From Nitrospirales bacterium (lineage in GTDB: Bacteria > Nitrospirota > Nitrospiria > Nitrospirales > UBA8639): a stretch of DNA of 8,642 nucleotides. A model generated the notes under the pieces. It was not told the origin of the DNA. It saw only the letters and a list, made by a program, of their open reading frames with translations, and made no database searches. Positions 1 to 7,371 of this stretch are shown here, one piece after another; positions within the stretch are counted from its first letter, which is position 1, and each line of letters starts with the position of its first letter. The stretch is taken from contig JACDDF010000063.1 in NCBI GenBank assembly GCA_013817135.1, forward strand, positions 1 to 8,642, in the 5' to 3' direction. The position numbers were made by a program, and so were the translations under genes.

Positions 1-11
1 GTGAAAGCCTA

Positions 12-2534
12 TTGTCTGAGGAAGTGATGTCGATTCCCTCTCCTTACCTCACCGTAATGCAAATCGGGTGTGAAGGCGTCGACGATGGAGAATTCAAATC
101 ACCAACGGGTATTGCTATTGATAAAGACGGAAATATCTATGTCGGCGATACAGACAATCATTCGATCCAGAAGTTTGACCGATCGGGAAAATTTCTTGCA
201 CGTTGGGGAGACGAACCCGATTCAACCGAAGGAAAATTTTACTACCCACGGGGCATCGCCACCTCACCAGAAGGAGAGGTGTATGTGGCCGACAGTGGGA
301 ACAATCGCATCCAAAAATTTGATTCCGAAGGAAATATTATCAACGCATGGGGGAAATTCGGTTTTGCCTGGCGAGGTGCGGAAGCTGGGAAATTTGATGT
401 CCCTTGGGGTATTACCACCGATTCCCAAGGCAACCTGTTTGTCTCTGATACCAGCAATGCAAGAATTCAAAAATTCCTGCCGAACGGCTCCCCTGTGCTC
501 AAGTGGGGCCGTGACGGGGGATATGACGGCGCGTTCTTTTTTCCTCGCGGCCTCGCAGTTGACTTTGTCGGGAATATTTATATTGCCGATGAGGGGAACC
601 ATCGGATTCAAAAATTTGATGCACGTGGTAACTTTCTCTTGAAGTGGGGAAAGGAAGGGAATGCCCCTGGCCAATTCAAAGCCCCCTGGGGAGTCGCGTG
701 CGACCCGTTGGGATATGTGTATATTGTCGACAGCGGAAATCACCGCGTCCAAAAATTTGATTCTAGCGGAACCTATCTAACTTCCTGGGGAAATCGTGGA
801 TTAACCGAAGGGCAGCTGAATTTCCCGTCAGGAATTGCAGTAGACAAAGAGGGATATGTGTACGTGATAGACAGTGGCAACCATCGTTTAACCAAGTTTG
901 CCCCAACAGAGGAAGAACTCAATCGAGGCAAACAGGAAAAAAGGGTTTCCAGCGATCTTACCGCTCCCATCAACCTCGCCGTTAAACCCGGAGATACGGA
1001 AAACATCCTTAGTTGGCTCGAAGTTCCCAATGCCGTCAGTTACAACCTCTATTTCAGTACCGAACCAAATGTCTCTACAGATACCTCCACAAAAATTGAA
1101 GGCGTGACCACCCCCTATATTCATAGCGGCCTCACGAATGACACGGCATATTTTTATGCCATGACCTCGGTCACTGAAGAAGGAGCAGAAAGCCGGATTT
1201 CTGAAGAACAGACCGCTATTCCGGTTCTGATCGACATTTCGGCACCTCAAAATCCTGACATCGTCATAAATCATGGTGCTTACATGACCAATAGTCCTGA
1301 CATGGTCGCCACCATCTCAGCTAAAGACGTGGATAGCGGAGTGGCTGCCTATTTCATCTCTGAAAACCCAATGACCCCAAGCGGGACCATGCCTGGGTGG
1401 GTTGAGGTGGAGCCGGAACAAAAATTTGGAGCCACGATTCCTTTTACCACCTCGCCAACCGATGGCACAAAAACGGTCTACGTGTGGTTTAAAGATGCCA
1501 ATAATAACGTTTCTGTTCCTGCCAGCACCCATATCCTTCTCAACACGTCTGGATATATTTGTGCCACAAAGTGGGGAAAACCAGGCCGTGGAGCCTCCCT
1601 CCTCCATGGAGGAGAATTTATTAGTCCTCTATATGGGCTGACGATTGATCGCCAAGGGTCATTGTTTGTGGTTGATAACGGGAACAACCGAGTCCAGAAA
1701 TTCGACCGTAATGGCAATTTCATCCTGCTATGGGGAAGTTTCGGTGCAGCTAATGGCGGTTTCAATAATCCAACCGGTATCGCATGTGATGGGAATGGCA
1801 ACGTGTATGTGGCAGACACCAATAACCATCGTATTCAAAAGTTTGATGGGAAATTAGGGCATTATATGATGAAGCTCGGATCCCGTGGTAATGGCGAAGG
1901 ACAGTTTAATGCTCCATGGGGGGTAGCGGTCGACCGAGTCCGCGGGTACCTGTATGTCGTCGATAGTGCCAACTTTCGTATTCAAAAATTTGATGAAACC
2001 GGAGAATTTATCATGCAGTGGGGAAGCTTTGGGAATGGGGACGGGCAGTTTTATTTTGCGCGAGGCATTGCGGTGGATCAAACCGATGGAACCGTCTATG
2101 CGGTCGATATGGGTAATCATCGGATTCAGAAATTTGATACCAGCTCAAACGTCCTCCCCCAATTACTCACCAAGTGGGGCGGCGGCATTGGGCCTGGCCA
2201 TGCCAGCAGCGCTCAGGCACAGGAACCGGGACAATTCCGATCACCCTGGGGTGTGGCGGTAGACGAATCAGGCGACGTATTTATCAGTGATACCGGCAAC
2301 CAACGCATCCAAAAGTTTGATCGAGACGGTAACTTTATCACCCAATGGGGCGGTTTCGGCTCCCAGGATGGCCAATTCAACTTTCCCTATGGAATAGGGG
2401 CTGACTCCAGAGGCCACGTTTATTCCGTGGATAGCGGCAATATGCGAGTTCAGGAATTCATGCAGGCAGAGGAAGCCGAAGATCATTTCCAAGAAGAGGA
2501 AACGATGGCCTTTATTCCTGAAGCAGCCGAATAG
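12..2534 (+). CDS. Twin NHL beta-propeller protein with central FN3/Ig-like domains (start uncertain, possibly 5'-partial)
   Basis: A protein of about 840 residues with no enzymatic motif. NHL propellers usually bind proteins, RNA or ligands; the target here is unknown. Seen: six repeats of the form PxGIAVDxxGNxYVxDxxNxRIQKFDxxGxFLxxWG at residues about 12-297, an FN3-like domain at about 318-405 (ILSWLEVPNAVSYNLYF, then LTNDTAYFYAMTSV), a second Ig-like domain at about 408-512 (VATISAKDVDSGVAAYF), six more NHL repeats at about 515-816, and a Glu-rich C-terminal tail. Each propeller opens with a lone strand (YLTVMQIG and YICATKWG) matching the last strand of a blade, and its final blade lacks that strand, so each ring should close by the usual Velcro arrangement. 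The first propeller therefore looks complete. The frame stays open to base 3, so an N-terminal extension or signal peptide could lie upstream. Within the window, TTG at 12 has no clear ribosome binding site, whereas ATG at 27 follows GAGGAAG closely. No signal peptide or membrane segment is visible. FN3 next to NHL suggests an exported or surface role, which is inference. Confidence 0.88.
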   Translation: MSEEVMSIPSPYLTVMQIGCEGVDDGEFKSPTGIAIDKDGNIYVGDTDNHSIQKFDRSGKFLARWGDEPDSTEGKFYYPRGIATSPEGEVYVADSGNNRIQKFDSEGNIINAWGKFGFAWRGAEAGKFDVPWGITTDSQGNLFVSDTSNARIQKFLPNGSPVLKWGRDGGYDGAFFFPRGLAVDFVGNIYIADEGNHRIQKFDARGNFLLKWGKEGNAPGQFKAPWGVACDPLGYVYIVDSGNHRVQKFDSSGTYLTSWGNRGLTEGQLNFPSGIAVDKEGYVYVIDSGNHRLTKFAPTEEELNRGKQEKRVSSDLTAPINLAVKPGDTENILSWLEVPNAVSYNLYFSTEPNVSTDTSTKIEGVTTPYIHSGLTNDTAYFYAMTSVTEEGAESRISEEQTAIPVLIDISAPQNPDIVINHGAYMTNSPDMVATISAKDVDSGVAAYFISENPMTPSGTMPGWVEVEPEQKFGATIPFTTSPTDGTKTVYVWFKDANNNVSVPASTHILLNTSGYICATKWGKPGRGASLLHGGEFISPLYGLTIDRQGSLFVVDNGNNRVQKFDRNGNFILLWGSFGAANGGFNNPTGIACDGNGNVYVADTNNHRIQKFDGKLGHYMMKLGSRGNGEGQFNAPWGVAVDRVRGYLYVVDSANFRIQKFDETGEFIMQWGSFGNGDGQFYFARGIAVDQTDGTVYAVDMGNHRIQKFDTSSNVLPQLLTKWGGGIGPGHASSAQAQEPGQFRSPWGVAVDESGDVFISDTGNQRIQKFDRDGNFITQWGGFGSQDGQFNFPYGIGADSRGHVYSVDSGNMRVQEFMQAEEAEDHFQEEETMAFIPEAAE
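18..24 (+). promoter_or_regulatory. Possible ribosome binding site for ATG at 27
   Basis: GAGGAAG lies 2 bases before an in-frame ATG at 27, and GAGGA within it is 4 bases away. This is closer than ideal, but it is the only Shine-Dalgarno-like stretch near the left edge. It would make the NHL protein begin MSIPSPYL, just before the first propeller strand. If the real start lies upstream of the window, this match is accidental. Confidence 0.3.
45..899 (+). repeat. First NHL block, six blades
   Basis: Six tandem NHL repeats of about 46-52 residues, residues about 12-297 of the protein. The signature IQKFD or a variant (VQKFD, LTKF) recurs once per blade, and most linkers carry a GxxxGxFxxPxGIAxD pattern. 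At the DNA level the copies use different synonymous codons, so the array is old rather than freshly duplicated. The lone first strand (YLTVMQIG) and the truncated sixth blade (ending LTKFAPTEE) predict a closed six-bladed ring. Confidence 0.85.
1554..2459 (+). repeat. Second NHL block, six blades
   Basis: Six further NHL repeats, residues about 515-816. The block opens with the strand YICATKWG and ends with VQEFMQAEE, the same permuted layout as the first block. Blades 1 and 5 carry longer linkers (GKPGRGASLLHGGEF and GPGHASSAQAQEPGQF), and blade 4 has a longer turn (SSNVLPQLL). Those insertions are candidate loops on one face of the propeller. The block is separated from the first by about 215 residues of beta-sandwich domains. 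Confidence 0.85.
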
Positions 2535-2582
2535 CCACTTAGTTCTGGTAGCCTCCTCAGGAAACAACTACTCACATTGACC

Positions 2583-2622
2583 ACAGATGCCAAAGGGAAT
2601 CCCCATACCCTTTGGCATCTGT
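2583..2622 (+). terminator. Strong hairpin after the NHL gene, no T tract
   Basis: A perfect inverted repeat with 15-bp arms, ACAGATGCCAAAGGG at 2583-2597 and CCCTTTGGCATCTGT at 2608-2622, around a 10-base loop. It starts 48 bases after the NHL stop codon and about 100 bases before the guaB promoter, which suits a transcript end. Neither side has the run of T expected for an intrinsic terminator (CTAAGG follows on the + strand). It may therefore act as a Rho-assisted end or a 3'-stabilising stem. The pairing is certain; the role is inferred. Confidence 0.55.
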
Positions 2623-2723
2623 CTAAGGCAGCACCAGGTTTCTCCGCCGGGAATACAGCTGGCTGCTGATCCTGAGTAGTATTGTGTGTTCTCCCAATCC
2701 CATCTGGTATAACAAGAAGCACA

Positions 2724-2752
2724 TTGACTGCCTTTCAAAAGAAAATTATGAT
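2724..2752 (+). promoter_or_regulatory. Sigma-70-type promoter for guaB
   Basis: A -35 box TTGACT at 2724-2729 and a -10 box TATGAT at 2747-2752 are separated by exactly 17 bp. Each box differs from consensus at one position. Transcription would start near 2759, giving a leader of about 50 bases before the guaB ATG. It is the best promoter-like sequence I found between the NHL gene and aspS, and probably drives guaB, guaA and perhaps the two genes after them. No purine-repressor operator or riboswitch is recognisable in the short leader. Confidence 0.65.
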
Positions 2753-2807
2753 GAAAGACTTTTCCCCATACACCATTCGGCAAGGGACAGGATACAAGGC
2801 CTAACTC

Positions 2808-4268
2808 ATGTTGGAGAAACAATTACGAATAGGGCTTACTTTTGATGACGTGGTTTTGGTCCCACGCCATTCAAATATCATCCCATCTGAGGTGGATCCC
2901 TCCACCCAACTCACTCGAAATATTCGTATCAATATCCCCATTCTGAGCGCGGCCATGGACACCGTAACCGAAGGGCGATTAGCCATTGCGATAGCACGGG
3001 AAGGGGGGATCGGAATTATTCACCGTGCACTCTCCCCTGACATGCAAGCCTCAGAAGTCGATAAGGTCAAAAAGTCAGAAAGCGGGATGATCCTTTCTCC
3101 GATTACCATCTCCCCAGATCATACCATTCGCGATGCCCACCATCTCATGTCGACCTATCGCATATCTGGAATCCCTGTCACCAAAGATGGCAAATTGGTT
3201 GGAATCTTAACGAATCGAGATCTTCGTTTTGAAAACCGTCTGGATCTCAAAGTTTCCCAGGTTATGACGAAAAACAACCTAGTGACGGCCCCGGAAGGCA
3301 CTGGATTAGACCAGGCCCAGGCAATTCTTCATGAGCATCGCATTGAAAAACTTCCAGTCGTGAATGATCAATTTGAGCTAAAAGGGTTGATCACCATTAA
3401 AGACATTCAGAAAAAAATCAAATATCCCTTTGCCTGCAAAGATGCGCACGGGCGTCTGCGCGTTGGCGCGGCCGTCGGGGTCGGACCCGATGTAGAGGAA
3501 CGGCTGGAACGGCTCACAAAAGCTGGAATTGACCTAATCGTTGTCGATACCGCTCATGGGCACTCTCAAAGCGTCCTGGACAAAGTTAAAGACATTAAAT
3601 CCCGCTATCCAAATCTGGAGCTGATAGCAGGAAATGTCGCAACTGCTGCTGCCACGCTGGATCTTATTAAAGCCGGAGCAGATGCTATAAAAGTTGGAGT
3701 AGGGCCCGGCTCAATCTGCACCACCAGAATCGTTTCAGGAGCCGGAGTTCCTCAACTGACCGCCGTGGCCGATTGCGCCACCATAGCCAATAAACACCAA
3801 ATACCCTTGATTGCGGATGGAGGTATCAAATATTCGGGAGATCTCACCAAAGCCCTCGCAGCCGGAGCCTCTTGCGTGATGATCGGATCACTCTTTGCAG
3901 GAACCGAAGAATCTCCAGGTGAAACCGTGTTGTATCAAGGCCGAACCTACAAAGAATACCGGGGAATGGGATCACTGGGAGCCATGGAACGAGGAGGGAA
4001 GGATCGCTACTTTCAAGAAGGCCGCGAATCTTCCAAATTAGTTCCTGAAGGCATTGAAGCCAGGGTTCCCTACAAAGGCAATCTCGCCGTCATGGTCTAT
4101 CAATTAGTTGGAGGGCTGAAGGCAGGAATGGGTTACTGCGGATGTCGTACAATCGAAGAACTCCAACAGAATGCTCAGTTCCTTCAACTTACCTCTGCAG
4201 GGCTTCGAGAGGCCCACGTTCATGATGTGGTGATTACCAAAGAGGCCCCAAATTATCGGGCTGACTAA
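2808..4268 (+). CDS. guaB: IMP dehydrogenase
   Basis: Cytoplasmic enzyme that oxidises IMP to XMP with NAD+, the committed step of guanine nucleotide synthesis. At 486 residues it has the normal bacterial length. The N-terminal core opens with [10 protein letters not shown] and [11 protein letters not shown]. Two CBS domains occupy residues about 94-208, with [21 protein letters not shown] in the first and RIEKLPVVN in the second. The barrel resumes at [10 protein letters not shown] (215-224). Asp247 lies in VVDTAHGHS, where the family contacts NAD+. The catalytic loop [11 protein letters not shown] carries the active-site Cys304, and the mobile flap has the Arg400-Tyr401 pair in GGKDRYFQ, which activates water. 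All key residues are present, so the enzyme should be active. The ATG at 2808 has AAGG at 2796-2799 and gives the standard family N-terminus. It has its own promoter upstream, and guaA, the next pathway step, follows 59 bp downstream. Confidence 0.98.
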   Translation: MLEKQLRIGLTFDDVVLVPRHSNIIPSEVDPSTQLTRNIRINIPILSAAMDTVTEGRLAIAIAREGGIGIIHRALSPDMQASEVDKVKKSESGMILSPITISPDHTIRDAHHLMSTYRISGIPVTKDGKLVGILTNRDLRFENRLDLKVSQVMTKNNLVTAPEGTGLDQAQAILHEHRIEKLPVVNDQFELKGLITIKDIQKKIKYPFACKDAHGRLRVGAAVGVGPDVEERLERLTKAGIDLIVVDTAHGHSQSVLDKVKDIKSRYPNLELIAGNVATAAATLDLIKAGADAIKVGVGPGSICTTRIVSGAGVPQLTAVADCATIANKHQIPLIADGGIKYSGDLTKALAAGASCVMIGSLFAGTEESPGETVLYQGRTYKEYRGMGSLGAMERGGKDRYFQEGRESSKLVPEGIEARVPYKGNLAVMVYQLVGGLKAGMGYCGCRTIEELQQNAQFLQLTSAGLREAHVHDVVITKEAPNYRAD

Positions 4269-4327
4269 GATCTGGTTCTGCCCTAAAGTCAGTCATTTCC
4301 CACGTTGACAAATTAACTCGCACGCTC

Positions 4328-5884
4328 ATGCACTCGCAACACGATACCATTGTCATTCTGGATTTTGGATCGCAGTATACGCAACTCATCGCACGGCGGA
4401 TACGCGAATTCCACATTTTCTCTGTCATCCTCCCCTCGCAGGCGACGGTTCAGGATATCCTTGACTACCACCCCAAAGGGATCATTTTCTCCGGTGGACC
4501 GGCCAGCGTTACTCAGGCACATGCCCCGAAAATAGACAGCCAAATTTTTGATCTTGCCATACCCATTCTGGGGATTTGCTACGGCATGCAATTACTCGCC
4601 CATCAATGTGGCGGAACCGTCAACCCCACACCTCATCGTGAATTCGGTCGAGCCGATCTGACCATTGACGACGACACGAATTTATTTCTTGGCCTTGATC
4701 CGGCAACCGCATTTCCTGTCTGGATGTCTCATGGGGATTCCGTTCAACAACTTCCACCAGGATTTCATGTGATCGCCCACACGGCCCATGCCCCGATCGC
4801 CGCAATGAGATCCTCCAAAGATAGGCAACAGCTCTTTGGGATCCAGTTCCACCCTGAAGTCATCCATACCCTTCACGGGGCAACTATTCTTCAAAACTTT
4901 GCACGTCATATTTGCCACTGCGAGCCAACTTGGACAATGGGGTCATTCATCGAACAAGCCGTGACAGACATCCGGCAGACTGTCGGCAGCAGTAAGGTCA
5001 TTTGCGCACTCAGCGGAGGAGTGGATTCCACAGTGGCCGCTGTCCTGGCTCACCGGGCAATCGGAGACCAATTGACCTGCATCTTCATTGACAATGGCCT
5101 TATGCGAAAGAATGAAGTGGCACAATTACAAACGACTTTTGATTCCGCCTATCATCTAAAGGTACGCATTGCTGACCATGGAGACACTTTTCTGTCAGCA
5201 CTGGGGCGCACAACAGACCCGGAACGCAAACGAAAAATCATTGGTCGTCAATTCATCAAAGTTTTCGAACAGGAAGCGGTATCGTTAGGCACGGTCAAAT
5301 TTCTCGTTCAAGGGACACTGTATCCTGATGTGATCGAAAGTCTGAGCGTGAAAGGACCATCGGCAACGATCAAAACACATCATAATGTCGGTGGCTTACC
5401 GAAACGCATGAAATTCAAACTAATTGAGCCTTTTCGAGAATTGTTTAAAGATGAAGTTCGTCAATTGGGATTGGAATTAGGTCTGCCGGATGACATTGTT
5501 TGGCGACAACCCTTTCCCGGTCCGGGCTTAGCAATTCGCATCATTGGTTCCGTGACCGCCCAGCGCCTGGCCATTCTTCGTGAGGCGGATGCCATTGTCA
5601 GGGATGAAATCGAACGAGCCGGACTGTCAAGAATCATCTGGCAATCGTTCGCTGTCTTACTCCCAATCCAGACTGTGGGAGTCATGGGCGACCAACGGAC
5701 CTACGAATCAGTGGTGGCCATTCGTGCCGTCACCAGTACAGACGGCATGACAGCGGACTGGGGCGTGATTCCGCCAGAGGTATTGGGCAAAATGTCCAAT
5801 CGAATTATCAATGAAGTGCAAGGGGTCAACCGTGTGGTGTATGACATTAGCTCAAAACCCCCAGCAACGATCGAATGGGAATAG
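4328..5884 (+). CDS. guaA: GMP synthase (glutamine-hydrolysing)
   Basis: Converts XMP to GMP using ATP and glutamine, the step after GuaB; soluble and usually dimeric. The 518 residues match the family length. The N-terminal class I glutamine amidotransferase domain (about 8-195) begins [15 protein letters not shown] and has the triad Cys84 in GICYGMQ with His175 and Glu177 in FHPEV. The ATP-pyrophosphatase domain follows with the P-loop SGGVDS at 229-234. Further family motifs are [23 protein letters not shown] and the C-terminal end [14 protein letters not shown], so the gene is complete. The ATG at 4328 gives the expected N-terminus, and no other ATG, GTG or TTG lies in frame in the 59-bp gap. 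Oddly, no Shine-Dalgarno sequence precedes it (AATTAACTCGCACGCTC). Translation may depend on ribosomes finishing guaB or on leader context. Confidence 0.98.
   Translation: MHSQHDTIVILDFGSQYTQLIARRIREFHIFSVILPSQATVQDILDYHPKGIIFSGGPASVTQAHAPKIDSQIFDLAIPILGICYGMQLLAHQCGGTVNPTPHREFGRADLTIDDDTNLFLGLDPATAFPVWMSHGDSVQQLPPGFHVIAHTAHAPIAAMRSSKDRQQLFGIQFHPEVIHTLHGATILQNFARHICHCEPTWTMGSFIEQAVTDIRQTVGSSKVICALSGGVDSTVAAVLAHRAIGDQLTCIFIDNGLMRKNEVAQLQTTFDSAYHLKVRIADHGDTFLSALGRTTDPERKRKIIGRQFIKVFEQEAVSLGTVKFLVQGTLYPDVIESLSVKGPSATIKTHHNVGGLPKRMKFKLIEPFRELFKDEVRQLGLELGLPDDIVWRQPFPGPGLAIRIIGSVTAQRLAILREADAIVRDEIERAGLSRIIWQSFAVLLPIQTVGVMGDQRTYESVVAIRAVTSTDGMTADWGVIPPEVLGKMSNRIINEVQGVNRVVYDISSKPPATIEWE
5878..5881 (+). 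promoter_or_regulatory. Ribosome binding site choosing ATG 5887 for the pseudouridine synthase
   Basis: GGGA at 5878-5881, inside the last codons of guaA, sits 5 bases before ATG at 5887. The alternative in-frame ATG at 5875 overlaps guaA by 10 bases and has no comparable site. Initiation at 5887 gives MAQAEKTVRLQKII, the normal lead-in to an S4 domain, and couples translation to guaA termination. Confidence 0.5.
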
Positions 5885-5886
5885 GT

Positions 5887-7305
5887 ATGGCTCAGGCAGA
5901 GAAAACAGTTCGTTTACAAAAAATCATCGCCCGTTCCGGCTTCGCCTCCAGACGCAAGGCTGAAGAACTTATCCAACATGGGCTGGTCACCGTCAACGGG
6001 GAAACGGTCATGACGCTAGGGACCAAAGTCGATCCTGCGATTGACCACATCAAGGTCGAAGGACGCCACCTGAAGTCCCGCCCTCCTGATATGTTTCTCA
6101 TGCTCAATAAGCCGTTGGGATATATCTCCACGTTGCATGATCCCGCGGGTCGCCCTACGATTAAAGCCTTGGTTCCGAAACCTTCCATCCGGTTATTTCC
6201 CGTCGGACGTTTGGACTATGATAGTGAAGGCTTACTGCTGCTCACCAATAACGGTGATATTGCACAAGCCTGCCTTCACCCCGCACACCATGTCCATAAA
6301 ACATATCTCGTAAAAATTAAGGGTATCTTAGAAGAACCGGAAATTCAAAAACTTCGACATGGACTGATGTTGGAAGACGGGCCCACAGCTCCCGCAAAAG
6401 TAAAAAAAGCTGGAAAAGCGGCAGCCAATTCCTGGGTGGAAATTACCATTCATGAAGGACGTAAACACCAAGTCAAACGCATGTTTGAGCAAATTGGCCA
6501 TCCCGTGATCCGGTTAAAACGTGTTCAGTTTGGGCCCTTGAACCTTGGAACCCTCCCTCCAGGTCAGACGCGATACTTGACAGATAAGGAAGCGAATGAC
6601 CTACGCCATTTGCTCATTGCACCTGAATCGGCACGTCTCGCTATCCGGCAGCCGATAAAGAGAACCGAAAAATTTCCGGCATCGAGACCTGCAGGACAGT
6701 TACGGCCACGTTCGGCAAACCCGAATTCCATGAGAAGTAAGAGCACCCCATTGCCTTCGGAAACGACGGGGAAAGCTCGGCCATGGCTGCCCACTCGTCA
6801 GCCTATTAAGCATGCAGAAAAATTCCCTACATCCAGACCTACGGCCAGACCTATGGCTCCTTCGCGGCCACGTTCACCAATCCCGAATTCCATGAGAAGT
6901 AAGAGCACGCCATTGCCTTCGGAAACAACCGGGAAAGCTCGACCATGGCTGCCAACTCGTCAGCCTATTAAGAAAGTAGAAAAATTCCCTACATTCAAAC
7001 CTGCGGCCAGACCTACAGCTCCTTCACGGCCACGCTCACAAAACCAGAATTCCACCAGAACGAAGAGCACCCAAGCGCCTGCGGGAACGACCGGCCAAGG
7101 AGAGCGCCACGGATCCAAAGATCAGCCGATCAAAAGAACGGAAAATTTTCCTAAAACGGGACCTGCTGGTCAGTTTTGGCCGCGCCAGGGAAATCCGAAA
7201 CCCACCAGGCGCAAGAAGACGATCTCGACTCCTGGCACAACAGGTAAAGCACGGCCCCGCCGACCAGGTGTCACATCAAAAAGCCGATTCAAGTTTAAAA
7301 CTTGA
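5887..7305 (+). CDS. RsuA/RluB-family rRNA pseudouridine synthase with repeat-rich basic tail
   Basis: Isomerises a specific uridine in rRNA to pseudouridine; the closest fit is the RluB group, which acts on 23S rRNA, though the site cannot be told from sequence alone. From ATG 5887 the product has 472 residues. An S4 RNA-binding domain (about 8-66: RLQKIIARSGFASRRKAEELI) precedes the catalytic domain (about 70-245) with LNKPLGYISTLHDPAGRPT, the catalytic Asp110 in GRLDYDSEGLLLLT, and EGRKHQVKRMFEQIGHPVIRL. The core ends near residue 245, as in ordinary family members of about 250-290 residues. Some 220 extra residues follow: four imperfect units rich in Arg, Lys, Pro, Ser and Thr (see the repeat entry). 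This tail is probably disordered and could hold the enzyme on RNA or pre-ribosomes, which is inference. The gene begins 2 bases after the guaA stop, implying translational coupling. An alternative start at 5875 would add four residues. Confidence 0.93.
   Translation: MAQAEKTVRLQKIIARSGFASRRKAEELIQHGLVTVNGETVMTLGTKVDPAIDHIKVEGRHLKSRPPDMFLMLNKPLGYISTLHDPAGRPTIKALVPKPSIRLFPVGRLDYDSEGLLLLTNNGDIAQACLHPAHHVHKTYLVKIKGILEEPEIQKLRHGLMLEDGPTAPAKVKKAGKAAANSWVEITIHEGRKHQVKRMFEQIGHPVIRLKRVQFGPLNLGTLPPGQTRYLTDKEANDLRHLLIAPESARLAIRQPIKRTEKFPASRPAGQLRPRSANPNSMRSKSTPLPSETTGKARPWLPTRQPIKHAEKFPTSRPTARPMAPSRPRSPIPNSMRSKSTPLPSETTGKARPWLPTRQPIKKVEKFPTFKPAARPTAPSRPRSQNQNSTRTKSTQAPAGTTGQGERHGSKDQPIKRTENFPKTGPAGQFWPRQGNPKPTRRKKTISTPGTTGKARPRRPGVTSKSRFKFKT
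6646..7266 (+). repeat. Tandem repeats coding the basic tail of the pseudouridine synthase
   Basis: Four in-frame units begin RQPIK or QPIK, at 6646 (50 codons), 6796 (54), 6958 (55) and 7123 (about 48). Each runs QPIKxxExFP, then a Pro/Arg stretch, NSxRxKST, and TTGxxxR. The middle of the array is a 162-bp tandem duplication. Bases 6721-6795 match 6883-6957 with 5 mismatches in 75, and 6796-6880 match 6958-7042 with 11 mismatches in 85, both at exactly the same offset. The duplicated segment thus straddles the protein-level units. Copies keep the reading frame because 162 is a multiple of three. Confidence 0.85.
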
Positions 7306-7357
7306 AATTCCGTATTCTTGGTTTCATGTTCTCCCATCAAAAGCTGACAGGTGTTGG

Positions 7358-7363
7358 AAAGGA
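7358..7363 (+). promoter_or_regulatory. Ribosome binding site fixing the TTG start of aspS
   Basis: AAAGGA at 7358-7363 lies 8 bases before TTG at 7372, a good spacing. The in-frame alternatives, GTG at 7351 and TTG at 7354, lack such a site, and an in-frame TGA at 7345 closes the frame above them. The protein from 7372, MKRSHHCGEL, matches the usual AspRS beginning. Confidence 0.65.
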
Positions 7364-7371
7364 TCCTACAG

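Noticed and set aside
12..2534. NHL repeat DNA as a recent expansion or recombination hot spot
   Set aside because: The blades are alike in protein but use different codons, so no long near-identical DNA stretches were found by eye.
2623..2807. Possible riboswitch or purine operator upstream of guaB
   Set aside because: The predicted leader is only about 50 bases, and I could not identify a conserved aptamer core or a PurR-like palindrome.
2483..2822. Two overlapping minus-strand open frames across the NHL-guaB gap
   Set aside because: They overlap each other and both flanking genes, show no recognisable domain, and cover the promoter and hairpin. They are most likely chance open frames.
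4305..4310. Perfect -35 hexamer TTGACA just before guaA
   Set aside because: At 17 bp downstream the sequence is already the guaA start (ATGCAC) and nothing like TATAAT occurs at 16-18 bp spacing, so it does not form a promoter.
5875..5886. Upstream ATG for the pseudouridine synthase, overlapping guaA
   Set aside because: It lacks a ribosome binding site and adds MGIG before the normal family start. ATG 5887 has GGGA at suitable spacing.
7288..7306. AT-rich palindrome TTCAAGTTTAAAACTTGAA over the stop codon of the pseudouridine synthase
   Set aside because: It is exact, but with a usable loop the stem is only about 8 A/T-rich pairs and no T run follows. Too weak to call a terminator, and aspS probably shares the transcript.
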